Assembly (NCBI RefSeq): GCF_003173755.1
Contig: NZ_CP029553.1
Location: 5,150,001-5,214,000, forward strand
Reading direction: 5' to 3'
Length of the DNA stretch: 64,000 nucleotides
Source of the DNA: Methylobacterium terrae
Lineage (GTDB): Bacteria > Pseudomonadota > Alphaproteobacteria > Rhizobiales > Beijerinckiaceae
The notes under the pieces are model-generated. The model was not told where the DNA came from and did not search any database. It was given only the letters and a program-made list of their open reading frames with translations. Positions 10,954 to 19,392 of the stretch are shown here, piece after piece; the first letter of the stretch is position 1, and each line of letters opens with the position of its first letter. A program made the position numbers and the translations under genes.

Positions 10954-11987
10954 CCGTGACCGAGCCGGTCCGCGTCCTCTACATCGACGACGATCCGGGG
11001 CTGGCGCGGCTCGTCTCCCGCACGCTCGCGGGCCGGGGCTGCGAGGTCGCGCACGCGGCCGACGGCGAGGCGGGGCTCGCCCGCATCGCCGGGGAGCGCT
11101 TCGACGTCGTCGCCCTCGACCACCACATGCCGAACGAGACCGGCCTCGAGATCCTGCCGCGCATCCGCGCGCTCCCCGACGCGCCGCCGGTGATCTACGT
11201 CACCGGCTCGGAGGACAGCCGCGTCGCGGTGGCGGCGCTCAAGGCCGGCGCCGTCGACTACGTCTGGAAGGACCTGCAGGGCCACTTCCGCGAGCTCCTG
11301 GCCGAGGCGGTGGCGACCGCCGTGCTCCAGGACCGCACCCGCCGCGAGAAGGAGCGGGCCGAGGCCGAGGTGCGCGAGGCGCGCGACCGGGCCGAACTGC
11401 TCCTGCGCGAGGTCAACCACCGGGTGGCGAACAGCCTCGCGCTCGTGGCGGCCCTGGTGCGGATGCAGGCGAACACGGTCACCGACGCCTCCGCCCGCGC
11501 CGCGCTGGAGGAGACCCAGACCCGCATCACCGCGATCGCCGGCATCCACCGGCGCCTCTACACCTCCGACGACGTGCGGGTGGTGGCGGTCGACGCCTAC
11601 CTGGCGACCCTGGTCGAGGACCTCGACGGGGCGATGAACGCCACCGGCCAGCGCCACCGCATCCTGCTCGACGCCGTCCCGGTCGAGGTCGCGACCGACA
11701 AGGCGGTGTCCCTCGGGGTGATCGTCACCGAGCTCGTCACCAACGCCTACAAGTACGCCTATCCGGAGGGCGTGACCGGCGAGATCCGCATCACCGCGCG
11801 CCGCGACGGCGACAGCCTGCGCCTCACCGTGGCCGACGACGGCGTCGGCTGGCAGGGCGCCGGCACCCCGCGCGGTACCGGCCTGGGGTCCCGCATCGTG
11901 CGCGCCATGGCGTCGAACCTGCGGGCGCAGATCGATTACGCGCAGGCCGAGCGCGGCACCGCGGCGAGCATCGACATCGCGCTCTGA
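10950..11987 (+). CDS. Receiver-HisKA_2 hybrid histidine kinase
   Basis: A 345-aa cytosolic protein. Residues 1-120 form a receiver (DDD at 13-15, Asp57, Lys107). A short coiled segment leads to a HisKA_2 domain with LLREVNHRVANSLALV (His157) and a HATPase domain containing VTELVTNAYKYAYPEG and GTGLGSRIV. HisKA_2/HWE kinases are abundant in alphaproteobacteria and often feed stress responses. The GTG start overlaps the stop of the single-domain regulator by 4 bases and has GGAGAG upstream. Order of phosphate flow (906-aa kinase, Rcp1-like receiver, this protein) is inferred from gene order only. Confidence 0.92.
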   Translation: MTVTEPVRVLYIDDDPGLARLVSRTLAGRGCEVAHAADGEAGLARIAGERFDVVALDHHMPNETGLEILPRIRALPDAPPVIYVTGSEDSRVAVAALKAGAVDYVWKDLQGHFRELLAEAVATAVLQDRTRREKERAEAEVREARDRAELLLREVNHRVANSLALVAALVRMQANTVTDASARAALEETQTRITAIAGIHRRLYTSDDVRVVAVDAYLATLVEDLDGAMNATGQRHRILLDAVPVEVATDKAVSLGVIVTELVTNAYKYAYPEGVTGEIRITARRDGDSLRLTVADDGVGWQGAGTPRGTGLGSRIVRAMASNLRAQIDYAQAERGTAASIDIAL

Positions 11988-12012
11988 GCGGGCGGCCGAT
12001 GGCGGGTCGTCG

Positions 12013-15000
12013 TCACCACGCCGCATGGGGCTTCAGCCCCCGTACCCGCGCCACCGCGGCCTCCAGCCCCGCCCAGGCCGGCGCGTCCGGCGCGTAGCGC
12101 GCCCGCGCGAAGGCGACGACCTCCGCCACCTGCCGGTCGGTGAGGGTGTCGCGAAAGGCCGGCATCGCGGCGGGGGGCGCCGAGGGATCGGGGAGGGGGA
12201 AGCGCTCGGCCGAGGCCGGGACGCCGTTGAGGACGGCCTGGATCAGGTTGTCCGGGTGCGCGCTGTGCACCGACGTGACGAGGCCGAGCGGCACGAGGTC
12301 GCCGCCGGCTCCGCCCTCGTGGCAGGCGGCGCAGGCGCCCTGGAACAGCGAGGAGGCCGGGGCCGTGACCGCGGCAGCGACCGTGGCGACGGCGGCCGGC
12401 GCCGCGCCGGCGAGGCTCGCGAGGTAGACCGCCATGGCGCGGATGTCGGCATCGGGCAGGGGCGCCAGGGAGGCGACCACGTCGGCCATCGGGCCGGCGG
12501 CGCTGCCGTGGCGGGCCGAGCGGCCGTGGCGCAGGTAGGCGAAGAGGTCGTCCTCGGTCCAGGGCAGGGGCGCGCGCGACAGCCCCGCGAGGGCCGGGGC
12601 CTCCCAGCCGTCGGCGAAGGCGCCGCGAAGGTGGGCCGCACCGCGCCGCTCGGCGCCGAGCGCGTTGCGCGGGCTGTGGCAGGCGCCGCAATGGCCCAAC
12701 CCCTCGACCAGGTAGGCGCCGCGGTTCCAGTCCGGCCCGCGGGCCGGATCGGCGAAGGCGGCCGGGCGGTGGAACAGGGCGTTCCAGTCCGCCATCAGCG
12801 GGCGCACCCCGAAGGGGAAGCGCAGGCGCGTCTCGGGGACGGGCGCCGCCACCGGATCCTGCGCCATCAGGTAGGCGTAGAGCGCCTGCAGGTCGCGCTC
12901 GGACACGTTGACGAAGCTCGTATAGGGATGGGCCGGGTAGAGGTGGTGCCCGTCCCGCGACACCCCCTCGCGCATCGCCCGGGCGAAGGCCGGATAGGAC
13001 CACGCGCCGATGCCCGAAGCGACGTCCGGCGTGATGTTCGAGGCGTAGATCGTGCCGAAGGGCGTCTCGAGCCCGCGCCCGCCCGCGAAGGAGGCCCGGC
13101 CCGGCCCGGCATGGCACACGAGGCAGGCGCCGGCCGCCGCGACGAGGCGCCCCTGCGCGATCGTGGCCGCCGCATAGGCCGCGGGGTCCGGCCGCTCGAT
13201 CGACGGATAGGCCGGGCGCCACGGCATGAGGGTGAGGCCGAGCGCGAGCGCGCCCGCCCCGGCGCCGAACAGCCCGGCGAGGAAGCCCCGGCGCCGGCGC
13301 GGGCCGTCGTCGGGCCCGGCGATCCGCGGCGGGTTCAGGGCGGCGCGGACGGTCTCGGCGGTGAGCGGCAATTCGCGGAAGCGGATGCCGGAGGCATCGA
13401 ACAGCGCGTTCGTGATCGCCGCCGCGCTCGGCACGGAGGCCGACTCGCCGGCTCCCAGCGGCGGCTCGCTCGGCCGCGGCACCATCAGCACGTCGATCTC
13501 GGGGACCTGCGGGAAGGCGAGGATCGGGTAGCTGCCCCATTCCCGGCTCGTCACCCCGGTGGCGTCGAAGCCGACCGATTCCTTGAGCACCCGGCTCGTC
13601 GACTGGACGACGTTGCCGTGGATCTGGTGGCGCACCCCGTCCGGGTTGATCATCAGGCCGGAATCCTGGCCCACCACCACGCGGGTGACGGCCACCTCGC
13701 CGGTGACCCGGTTGACCGCGACGTCCGCCACCCAGGCGGCCCAGGCGGCGGCCTTCCCGGGGAACGGCCCGTGGACGTAGACCGCGTAGGCGAAGCCCCG
13801 TCCGTACAGGACGTCGCCGGCCCCCCCGTGGGTCCCGGGCCCGGTATGCGGCACCCAGGCGGCGCGCTCGGCGACCGCGCGCACGAGGTCGGCGGCGCGG
13901 GAATCGCTCAGGTAGCGCAGGCGGTACTCGATCGGGTCGACGCAAGCGGCGGTGGCGAGCTCGTCGATGTAGGATTCGTGCGCGAAGGTGTTGGGCAGGG
14001 CCGAGACGCCCCGCAGCCACGAGGCGCGGGCGATCGGCGGCATGTCGTGCACCGTCACCCGGGCGTTGCCGAAGGCGTAGGGCGGCACCGCCGTGCGGTC
14101 GCCCATCGGGTACACGGCGGGGTTCGCCGCGACCTTGCCGGTGAGGATCAGCGCCAGCGTCGGGGCGCCGTTCGAGGGGTAGCGGGTCTCGAAATCGTAG
14201 GCCGCCGGGCCCCCCTCGGCGTCGAGGCCGCCGCGCACGTCCATGACCTGGGCCGCGCCCTTCGGCTCCCAGGCGTGCTCCTGCTCGCGGGTGAGCTGCA
14301 CCCGCACCGGCCGCCCGACCGCCCGGGCGAGGAGGGCGGCGTCCGCCGCGACGTCGTCGGCGCAGTTGCGGCCGTAGCACCCCGCCGCCTCGTGGCGCTC
14401 GATCGCGATCCTCTCCTCGGGCAGGTCGAGAAGCAGCGCGAGGTCGCTCTGCAGCACGTGCGGGTTCTGGGTGCCCGACCACACGACGAGGTCGCCGTCC
14501 CGGAACGCCGCGACGGCGCAGGACGGACCGATCGAGCCGTGCATCTGGTAGGGCCAGACGTAGGTGCGGTCGAGGCGGGGTTCCGCGTGGGCCAGCGCCC
14601 GCTCGACGTCGCCGCGCTCGAGGAGCCGGCGCGCCGTCGCGGGGTTGCCGCGAAGCGCCGCCTCGGGCCGGTTGAGGTCGGGCAGGCCCTGCGAGGATCG
14701 CCAGGTCACGGCGAGGCAGCGGGCGGCCTCGGCGGCGTTCTCCTCGCGCTCGGCGACGATTCCGACGAAATCGCCGAGCCTCACCACCGCGACGAGGCCG
14801 GGGATGTGGGCGACCGAGCCCTCGTCGACCGCGAGCAGCAGGCCGCCGAGCCCGGCATCGACGCCCGGCGTCGGCGGCCGGACCACGCGGCCGTGCACCA
14901 TGCCGGGCACCCGCACGTCGTGGACGTAGGTCCAGGCGCCGGTGGCCTTTTGCAGGATGTCGACCCGCGGCACCGGCCGGCCGACGATGCGGTAATCCTC

Positions 15001-15567
15001 GACGGCCTTCAGGGCCGCGTCGGGGTCGAGGGTCAGCTCGGTGCGGCCTCCACGCACGAGGTCGCCGTAGGCCGCGCACAGATCGGGCTCCGCCGCGACC
15101 CGGACGATGCCGGCTTCGACGGTCAGCTCCCCGATGCCGCGGTTGAGCCGGCGCGAGGCCGCCTCGACGAGGTGGCGCCGCGCGGTGGCGGCGGCCTGGC
15201 GCAGGGGGATCGCGGCGATCTGGATCGTCTCGCTCGCGATGGTGCCGCCCTGGTCGGGGGCGGTGGCGGTGCTGCCGAGCTCCATCGCGACGTCGCCGAA
15301 CGGCACGTCGAGCTCCTCGGCGACGATCTGGGCGAGCGCCGTGCGGATGCCGGTGCCGAGGTCGACGTGGCCGTTGAAGGCGGTGACCCGGCCCTCGCCG
15401 TCGACCGCGAGGTAGAGGGCCCGCTGCGGCCCCGCCGCCGCGGCGGCCCCCGGCGCGTCGCCGAGGCGGGGCGGGCGGCCCATCGTCTCGCGGTAGACCA
15501 GCAGCAGGTCGCCCGCCTCCTGCCAGTGCCGGCGGCGGGCGGCGGGATCGGGGTGCTGCTCGGTCAT
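12013..15567 (-). CDS. NicB-like molybdenum hydroxylase large subunit fused to triheme cytochrome c
   Basis: A 1184-aa protein. Residues about 1-760 are a xanthine-oxidase-family molybdopterin subunit; GVSALPNTFAHESYIDELA and GAGESASVPSAAAITNAL resemble cofactor-binding regions. A hydrophobic segment near residue 790 is followed by three c-type heme sites: CLVCH (Cys815), CGACH (Cys960) and CAACH (Cys1079). This layout and length match NicB of Pseudomonas nicotinate dehydrogenase, which hydroxylates nicotinate and passes electrons from heme to the respiratory chain. No other nicotinate-pathway gene is nearby, so the substrate could be another N-heterocycle or an aldehyde. It overlaps the small-subunit gene by ATGA. 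Confidence 0.85.
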   Translation of the reverse strand: MTEQHPDPAARRRHWQEAGDLLLVYRETMGRPPRLGDAPGAAAAAGPQRALYLAVDGEGRVTAFNGHVDLGTGIRTALAQIVAEELDVPFGDVAMELGSTATAPDQGGTIASETIQIAAIPLRQAAATARRHLVEAASRRLNRGIGELTVEAGIVRVAAEPDLCAAYGDLVRGGRTELTLDPDAALKAVEDYRIVGRPVPRVDILQKATGAWTYVHDVRVPGMVHGRVVRPPTPGVDAGLGGLLLAVDEGSVAHIPGLVAVVRLGDFVGIVAEREENAAEAARCLAVTWRSSQGLPDLNRPEAALRGNPATARRLLERGDVERALAHAEPRLDRTYVWPYQMHGSIGPSCAVAAFRDGDLVVWSGTQNPHVLQSDLALLLDLPEERIAIERHEAAGCYGRNCADDVAADAALLARAVGRPVRVQLTREQEHAWEPKGAAQVMDVRGGLDAEGGPAAYDFETRYPSNGAPTLALILTGKVAANPAVYPMGDRTAVPPYAFGNARVTVHDMPPIARASWLRGVSALPNTFAHESYIDELATAACVDPIEYRLRYLSDSRAADLVRAVAERAAWVPHTGPGTHGGAGDVLYGRGFAYAVYVHGPFPGKAAAWAAWVADVAVNRVTGEVAVTRVVVGQDSGLMINPDGVRHQIHGNVVQSTSRVLKESVGFDATGVTSREWGSYPILAFPQVPEIDVLMVPRPSEPPLGAGESASVPSAAAITNALFDASGIRFRELPLTAETVRAALNPPRIAGPDDGPRRRRGFLAGLFGAGAGALALGLTLMPWRPAYPSIERPDPAAYAAATIAQGRLVAAAGACLVCHAGPGRASFAGGRGLETPFGTIYASNITPDVASGIGAWSYPAFARAMREGVSRDGHHLYPAHPYTSFVNVSERDLQALYAYLMAQDPVAAPVPETRLRFPFGVRPLMADWNALFHRPAAFADPARGPDWNRGAYLVEGLGHCGACHSPRNALGAERRGAAHLRGAFADGWEAPALAGLSRAPLPWTEDDLFAYLRHGRSARHGSAAGPMADVVASLAPLPDADIRAMAVYLASLAGAAPAAVATVAAAVTAPASSLFQGACAACHEGGAGGDLVPLGLVTSVHSAHPDNLIQAVLNGVPASAERFPLPDPSAPPAAMPAFRDTLTDRQVAEVVAFARARYAPDAPAWAGLEAAVARVRGLKPHAAW

Positions 15568-16097
15568 GCCTCTCCCCGGGAGCCGGCCTCCGCGCGCATC
15601 TCCGCGGCGGCGCGAACGGCGCGCAGGATCTCGATATGGGTGCCGCAGCGGCACAGGTTGCCCTGGAGCCCGGCCCGGATCTCGGCCTCGCTCGGGGCGG
15701 GATTGGCGGCAAGCAGCGCCACCGCGGTCATGATCATGCCGTTCAGGCAGTAGCCGCACTGCGCCGCGTTCTCGGCGACGAAGGCCTCCTGCACCGGGTG
15801 CAGCCGGCCCCCCTGGCCCAGGCCCTCGAGGGTCGTGATCCGGCGCCCGACCGCGGCCCGCAACGGGATCGCGCAGGACCGGAGCGCCCGGCCGTCGACC
15901 AGCACCGTGCAGCTGCCGCACTGGCCGAGGCCGCAGCCGTATTTCGGGCCGTTCAGGCCGAGGTCGTTGCGCAGCACGTAGAGGAGCCGGGTGCCGGGCG
16001 CGGCCTCCACCGTCACGCTCCGCCCGTTGACCGCCAGCACGTGGCGGACCGGTACCAGGCGGGGGTCGTTGGCGATCGGCCGCCGATCGTCCTGCAT
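15564..16097 (-). CDS. NicA-like [2Fe-2S] subunit of the molybdenum hydroxylase
   Basis: A 177-aa iron-sulfur subunit with the two-domain plan of this family. The plant-ferredoxin-like half contains CGLGQCGSC and a later Cys for the first [2Fe-2S] cluster. The C-terminal helical half contains CGYC and CRCG for the second. It carries electrons from the molybdenum centre of the downstream subunit to its hemes. The N-terminus has about 20 residues before the ferredoxin fold and no Tat or Sec signal, as expected for a subunit without its own export signal. It is the first gene of a two-gene operon with an ATGA overlap. Confidence 0.92.
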   Translation of the reverse strand: MQDDRRPIANDPRLVPVRHVLAVNGRSVTVEAAPGTRLLYVLRNDLGLNGPKYGCGLGQCGSCTVLVDGRALRSCAIPLRAAVGRRITTLEGLGQGGRLHPVQEAFVAENAAQCGYCLNGMIMTAVALLAANPAPSEAEIRAGLQGNLCRCGTHIEILRAVRAAAEMRAEAGSRGEA

Positions 16098-16200
16098 GCG
16101 GTGCCGTCCTGCCCCGGGCCCCGGCTGTCGTCGCCGGCTGCCTTTGTTCTCACAGATTTCCGGCGCGACCGGAACCGGGCCGCCCGTGAATTTTGACGAC

Positions 16201-16275
16201 TTGCAGGACCTCGGCTTGCAGGACCTCGGCTTGCAGGACCTCGGCTTGCAGGACCTCGGCTTGCAAGACCTCGGC
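16201..16275. repeat. 15-bp tandem repeat, 5 copies
   Basis: Four perfect units of TTGCAGGACCTCGGC and a fifth with one change (TTGCAAGACCTCGGC). It lies about 100 bases upstream of the nicA-like gene start, in the gene-poor gap, so it could affect the promoter of that operon. I see no spacers, so it is not a CRISPR array. Confidence 0.92.
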
Positions 16276-16906
16276 CACTCGGCAGGCCGGGTTGCAGGCG
16301 GCCGTCCGGCAAGGCCGTGCCGAGACCGCGTCGGCGGATCAGGTCCTGGCCGGTTCCGTCACTTTCTTCGAGACCGCGAGAAGGTCCGTTGCGGGACGTG
16401 GTCCGGCACCGGGCCCTACGTTCTGCGATCGTCCACGCGTCGCGCCACACGTCTCGACGAGCGGGGTGGTGGAATCGTCGGGCTCGACCCCGAGATCTGC
16501 ATCGCGGCCGGTACGACGATCCGGGTCCGCCGCGGTCCGCGCGATCGGCTTCCGGCCGGGACGGCGCGGCATCGTCGGGGACCGGTCCCGTCGAGCGATG
16601 CAGTCTTCGACGGCTTTGTCGATCGCGTACGGTGATGAGGAACGGGTGGTTCGCCGCTTCTCCGCGCCGGTCGCCGGCGACCCGGAAGACGCATCCGCCG
16701 AGTATCCATGTCCGGCGAACGCTTTGCCCGCGCGTCGTCGTCGAGACATCACCCGACGGTGTCGCCCTCGATTGGCGCCGCGGGTTGCCGCCGCCGCCCG
16801 GTTTTCCGCGATGCGTGGTTCATCACGCCGCTGCAGCACGCGGCCCGCGATAGACTTCAAGTCGAGGCGCGACCGTCAACGCCGAACGACTTAAATTTGT
16901 TAATGA

Positions 16907-16935
16907 TTTACAGTTAAATTCATGTAAAATTTATC
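16907..16935 (+). promoter_or_regulatory. Possible promoter in AT-rich leader
   Basis: TTTACA and TTTATC are separated by 17 bases inside a roughly 70-base AT-rich stretch that is exceptional in this GC-rich region. The start codon of the acidic 191-aa gene is 37 bases downstream. This is a weak consensus match and a guess from composition. Confidence 0.3.
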
Positions 16936-16971
16936 AAAAATAAATGAATCAACATTGATCTGGAGGATGAC

Positions 16972-17547
16972 TTGACCGAAGGAACCATCCAAACCGGTCC
17001 GCCGGACGGCGAACCCGAGCAGGCTGCGGTCGTCGGGTCCGATGCCCCGCCCGCCGACGAGGGCTCCGACGCCGCCGCGTCGGAGCCGACCATCGTCGCC
17101 GATGAGACGACGTCCGCCACCTCCGCACCGATCAGCATGTTCCGCCCGACCATGCATGACGGATCGTCCGCGTCGGAGACGGGGGGCAGGACCGTCCCGG
17201 CGCGGCCGCTGGAGACGCAGCCCGACGGCCCGACCGCCGGCGAGTTCGCCTCATGCAACGATCCGGACGGAGCCGCCGACCAGGCCCTGATCCTCGGCCC
17301 GTCGGCCGGGGAGGGGGCCGGCGACGGAGGCGATCCGGTCGCGGGGGCATCGGACGGGGTGACCGCGCCGGCGGTCGCGGCCGACCTGATCGACGGGACG
17401 AACCTCTTCGGCGACCGGGCCGCGACGTGGTCGGGCGACCCGTCCGAGGTCGGGGCAGGCTACGACTCCGCTGCGTCGCACGCCGAGATCTGCCTGTGCG
17501 AGGAGCCCGGCCTCGCGGCCGGCGAGGCACCGGCCCTCGCGTCCTGA
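16972..17547 (+). CDS. Acidic, low-complexity hypothetical protein (191 aa)
   Basis: I do not recognise this gene. GGAGG lies 5 bases before a TTG start, which makes it better supported than neighbouring open frames. The product is rich in Asp, Glu, Ala, Gly, Pro, Ser and Thr, has almost no Lys, and shows repeated acidic Ala/Ser blocks (SDAPPADEGSDAAASEP). It has no signal peptide or membrane span. The C-terminal part contains a Cys pair (CLCEEPG). Such composition suggests an intrinsically disordered acidic protein. Any function, for example as a metal binder, chaperone-like protein or secreted substrate, would be speculation. Confidence 0.5.
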   Translation: MTEGTIQTGPPDGEPEQAAVVGSDAPPADEGSDAAASEPTIVADETTSATSAPISMFRPTMHDGSSASETGGRTVPARPLETQPDGPTAGEFASCNDPDGAADQALILGPSAGEGAGDGGDPVAGASDGVTAPAVAADLIDGTNLFGDRAATWSGDPSEVGAGYDSAASHAEICLCEEPGLAAGEAPALAS

Positions 17548-17700
17548 CCCGGCGCACCTCCGGGCCCGGTCCCGGAGCGACGAGGCGGCCGCGACGGGAG
17601 CGGCCGGCCTCGTCGCGAGCGCCGTCACGCCGCACGCCGCAGGCGCTTGTTCCGCCTCCCGTCTCCGCTAGCTCCCCGTGGCGACCTCGGGGGGTGAACG

Positions 17701-18465
17701 ATGCAGCAGCGCTGGCCGGACCGGATCTGGATCGTGCGGCACGGCGAGAGCGCCGGCAACGTCGCCCGCGACGCCGCGCAGGCGGCCGGACACACCCATA
17801 TCGACATCGCGGAGCGCGACGTCGACGTGCCCCTGAGCCCGCTCGGCGAGCGCCAGGCGACGGCGGTGGGGCGGTGGTTCTCCGAGAAGCCAGCCTCCGA
17901 GCGGCCCGACGTGGTGCTGACCTCGCCCTATCGCCGGGCCGACTCCACCGCCCGGCTGATCCGCGAGGCCGGGGGCGTCGCCGACCCCCTGCTCGACTAC
18001 GTCGCCGACGAGCGCCTGCGCGAGAAGGAGTTCGGCGTCCTCGACCGGCTCACCCGCGAGGGCATCATCCAGCTCCACCCCGACCAGGCCGAGTTCCGGC
18101 GCCTGCTCGGCAAGTTCTACCACCGGCCGCCGGGCGGCGAGAGCTGGTGCGACGTGATCCTGCGCCTGCGCAGCGCCCTCGACACCGTCTCGCTGCATTA
18201 CGGCGGCCGGCGCGTGCTGGTGGTCGGGCACCAGGTCGTCGTCCTGTGCCTGCGCTACCTCATCGAGGGCATGACCGAGGACGAGATTCTCCGCATCGAC
18301 CGCGAGGGCGACGTCGCGAATTGCTCGGTCACCGAGTACGCCTTCGATCCCAACCGCGGCAGCAGCGGCAAGCTGGTGCTGCAGCGCTACAACTTCGTGG
18401 CGCCGCTGACGCAGGCCGGCGCCCCGGTGACGGCCGAGCCCGACGCCACGGGAGCCGCGCGATGA
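17701..18465 (+). CDS. Histidine phosphatase family protein
   Basis: A 254-aa protein opening with IWIVRHGESAGN, the RHG phosphohistidine motif of the phosphoglycerate-mutase-like superfamily. The second catalytic His lies in VLVVGHQVVVLCLR. The domain covers about residues 5-200. A SPYRRADSTARLI segment matches substrate-side arginines. This branch removes phosphate from small phosphorylated metabolites or sugars; the substrate is not evident. It overlaps the NnrD gene by ATGA, so the two are probably one operon. A GC-rich tail of about 40 residues follows the catalytic domain. Confidence 0.88.
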   Translation: MQQRWPDRIWIVRHGESAGNVARDAAQAAGHTHIDIAERDVDVPLSPLGERQATAVGRWFSEKPASERPDVVLTSPYRRADSTARLIREAGGVADPLLDYVADERLREKEFGVLDRLTREGIIQLHPDQAEFRRLLGKFYHRPPGGESWCDVILRLRSALDTVSLHYGGRRVLVVGHQVVVLCLRYLIEGMTEDEILRIDREGDVANCSVTEYAFDPNRGSSGKLVLQRYNFVAPLTQAGAPVTAEPDATGAAR

Positions 18466-19367
18466 CCAGAGGGACGATCGTCCGGGAGATCACCGCCGAG
18501 ACCCTGCGCGGCCTCCCCCTGCCGGACTCGGGCGGCGGCAGCAAGGAGGCGCGCGGCAGCGCCCTCGTGATCGCCGGCTCGGTCGAGGTGCCGGGCGCCG
18601 CGATCCTCGCCGGCACCGCGGCGCTCCGGGCCGGGGCCGGCAAGCTGCAGATGTCGATCGCCGCCGGCACGGCGCCGCACGCCGGCCTGGCGGTGCCCGA
18701 GGCCCTGGTGGTGCGGCTGCCGGAAGGCGAGGGCGGCCACGTCGACCACGGGCAGGCCGCCGAGGTGCTGCTGCCGCGCACCGAGCGCGCCGCCGCGGTG
18801 CTGATCGGCGCCGGGATGTCGTCGGGCGAGCCGACCAGGGCGCTCACCGCCGCCCTGCTCGAAGGCCCGTCGGAGGCGCCCTTCGTCCTCGACGCCGCGA
18901 GCATCGACGGGCTGTGCGAGAAGGCGCAGGCGGTGCGTGCGCGCGCCGGGCGGGTGGTGATCACGCCGCATGCCGGCGAGATGGCGCGCTGCCTCGGCTG
19001 CGAGCGCGACGCCGTCGAGGCCGATCCGCTCGCCGCGGCGCGCAAGGCCGCCGACATGCTGGGCGCCGTCGTGGTGATGAAGGGCGCCGAGACCTGGATC
19101 GTCGATCCGGCCGGCGGGACCTGGCACTATGCCGGTGGCGGCGCCGGCCTCGCCACCTCCGGCTCTGGCGACGTGCTCGCCGGGATCATCGTCGGGCTTC
19201 TCGCCCGCGGGACGACGCCCGCCGAGGCCGCCGCCTGGGGCGTGTTCCTGCACGGCGAGGCGGGGCGGCGGCTGGCTCGGAGCTGCGGGCCGATCGGGTT
19301 CCTGGCGCGGGAGCTGCCGGGCGAGGTGCCGGGCCTGATGCGGGACGTGGCGGAGGGTGCGCTCTGA
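18462..19367 (+). CDS. nnrD: ADP-dependent (S)-NAD(P)H-hydrate dehydratase
   Basis: A 301-aa ribokinase-like enzyme that repairs hydrated NADH and NADPH using ADP. Signature motifs are VITPHAGEMARCL and SGSGDVLAGIIVGLLA, whose Asp is the catalytic residue of the carbohydrate-kinase-like dehydratases. In many bacteria the protein is fused to the NnrE epimerase; here only the dehydratase half is present and no epimerase gene is in the window. It is translationally coupled to the upstream histidine phosphatase through an ATGA overlap. Cytosolic. Confidence 0.9.
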   Translation: MTRGTIVREITAETLRGLPLPDSGGGSKEARGSALVIAGSVEVPGAAILAGTAALRAGAGKLQMSIAAGTAPHAGLAVPEALVVRLPEGEGGHVDHGQAAEVLLPRTERAAAVLIGAGMSSGEPTRALTAALLEGPSEAPFVLDAASIDGLCEKAQAVRARAGRVVITPHAGEMARCLGCERDAVEADPLAAARKAADMLGAVVVMKGAETWIVDPAGGTWHYAGGGAGLATSGSGDVLAGIIVGLLARGTTPAEAAAWGVFLHGEAGRRLARSCGPIGFLARELPGEVPGLMRDVAEGAL

Positions 19368-19392
19368 CCCGCGCCCGGCACCGCTCCCGTGC

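Larger units (their letters stand above)
16098..16971. other. Gene-poor gap of 874 bp
   Basis: Apart from the 15-bp repeat at 16201-16275 and an AT-rich leader at about 16890-16960, nothing is recognisable. Several frames stay open on both strands, but their translations are Arg/Ser/Thr-rich, low in hydrophobic residues and without domain motifs or good ribosome-binding sites. I treat it as non-coding or eroded sequence. Confidence 0.5.

Noticed and set aside
16201..16275. Possible CRISPR array
   Set aside because: Units are contiguous 15-mers without spacers; the same holds for the other tandem repeats.
16193..16894. Plus-strand frame beginning in the 15-bp repeat (repeated CRTSA residues)
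   Set aside because: Repeat-driven start, Arg/Ser-rich composition and no ribosome-binding site or homology; treated as non-coding.
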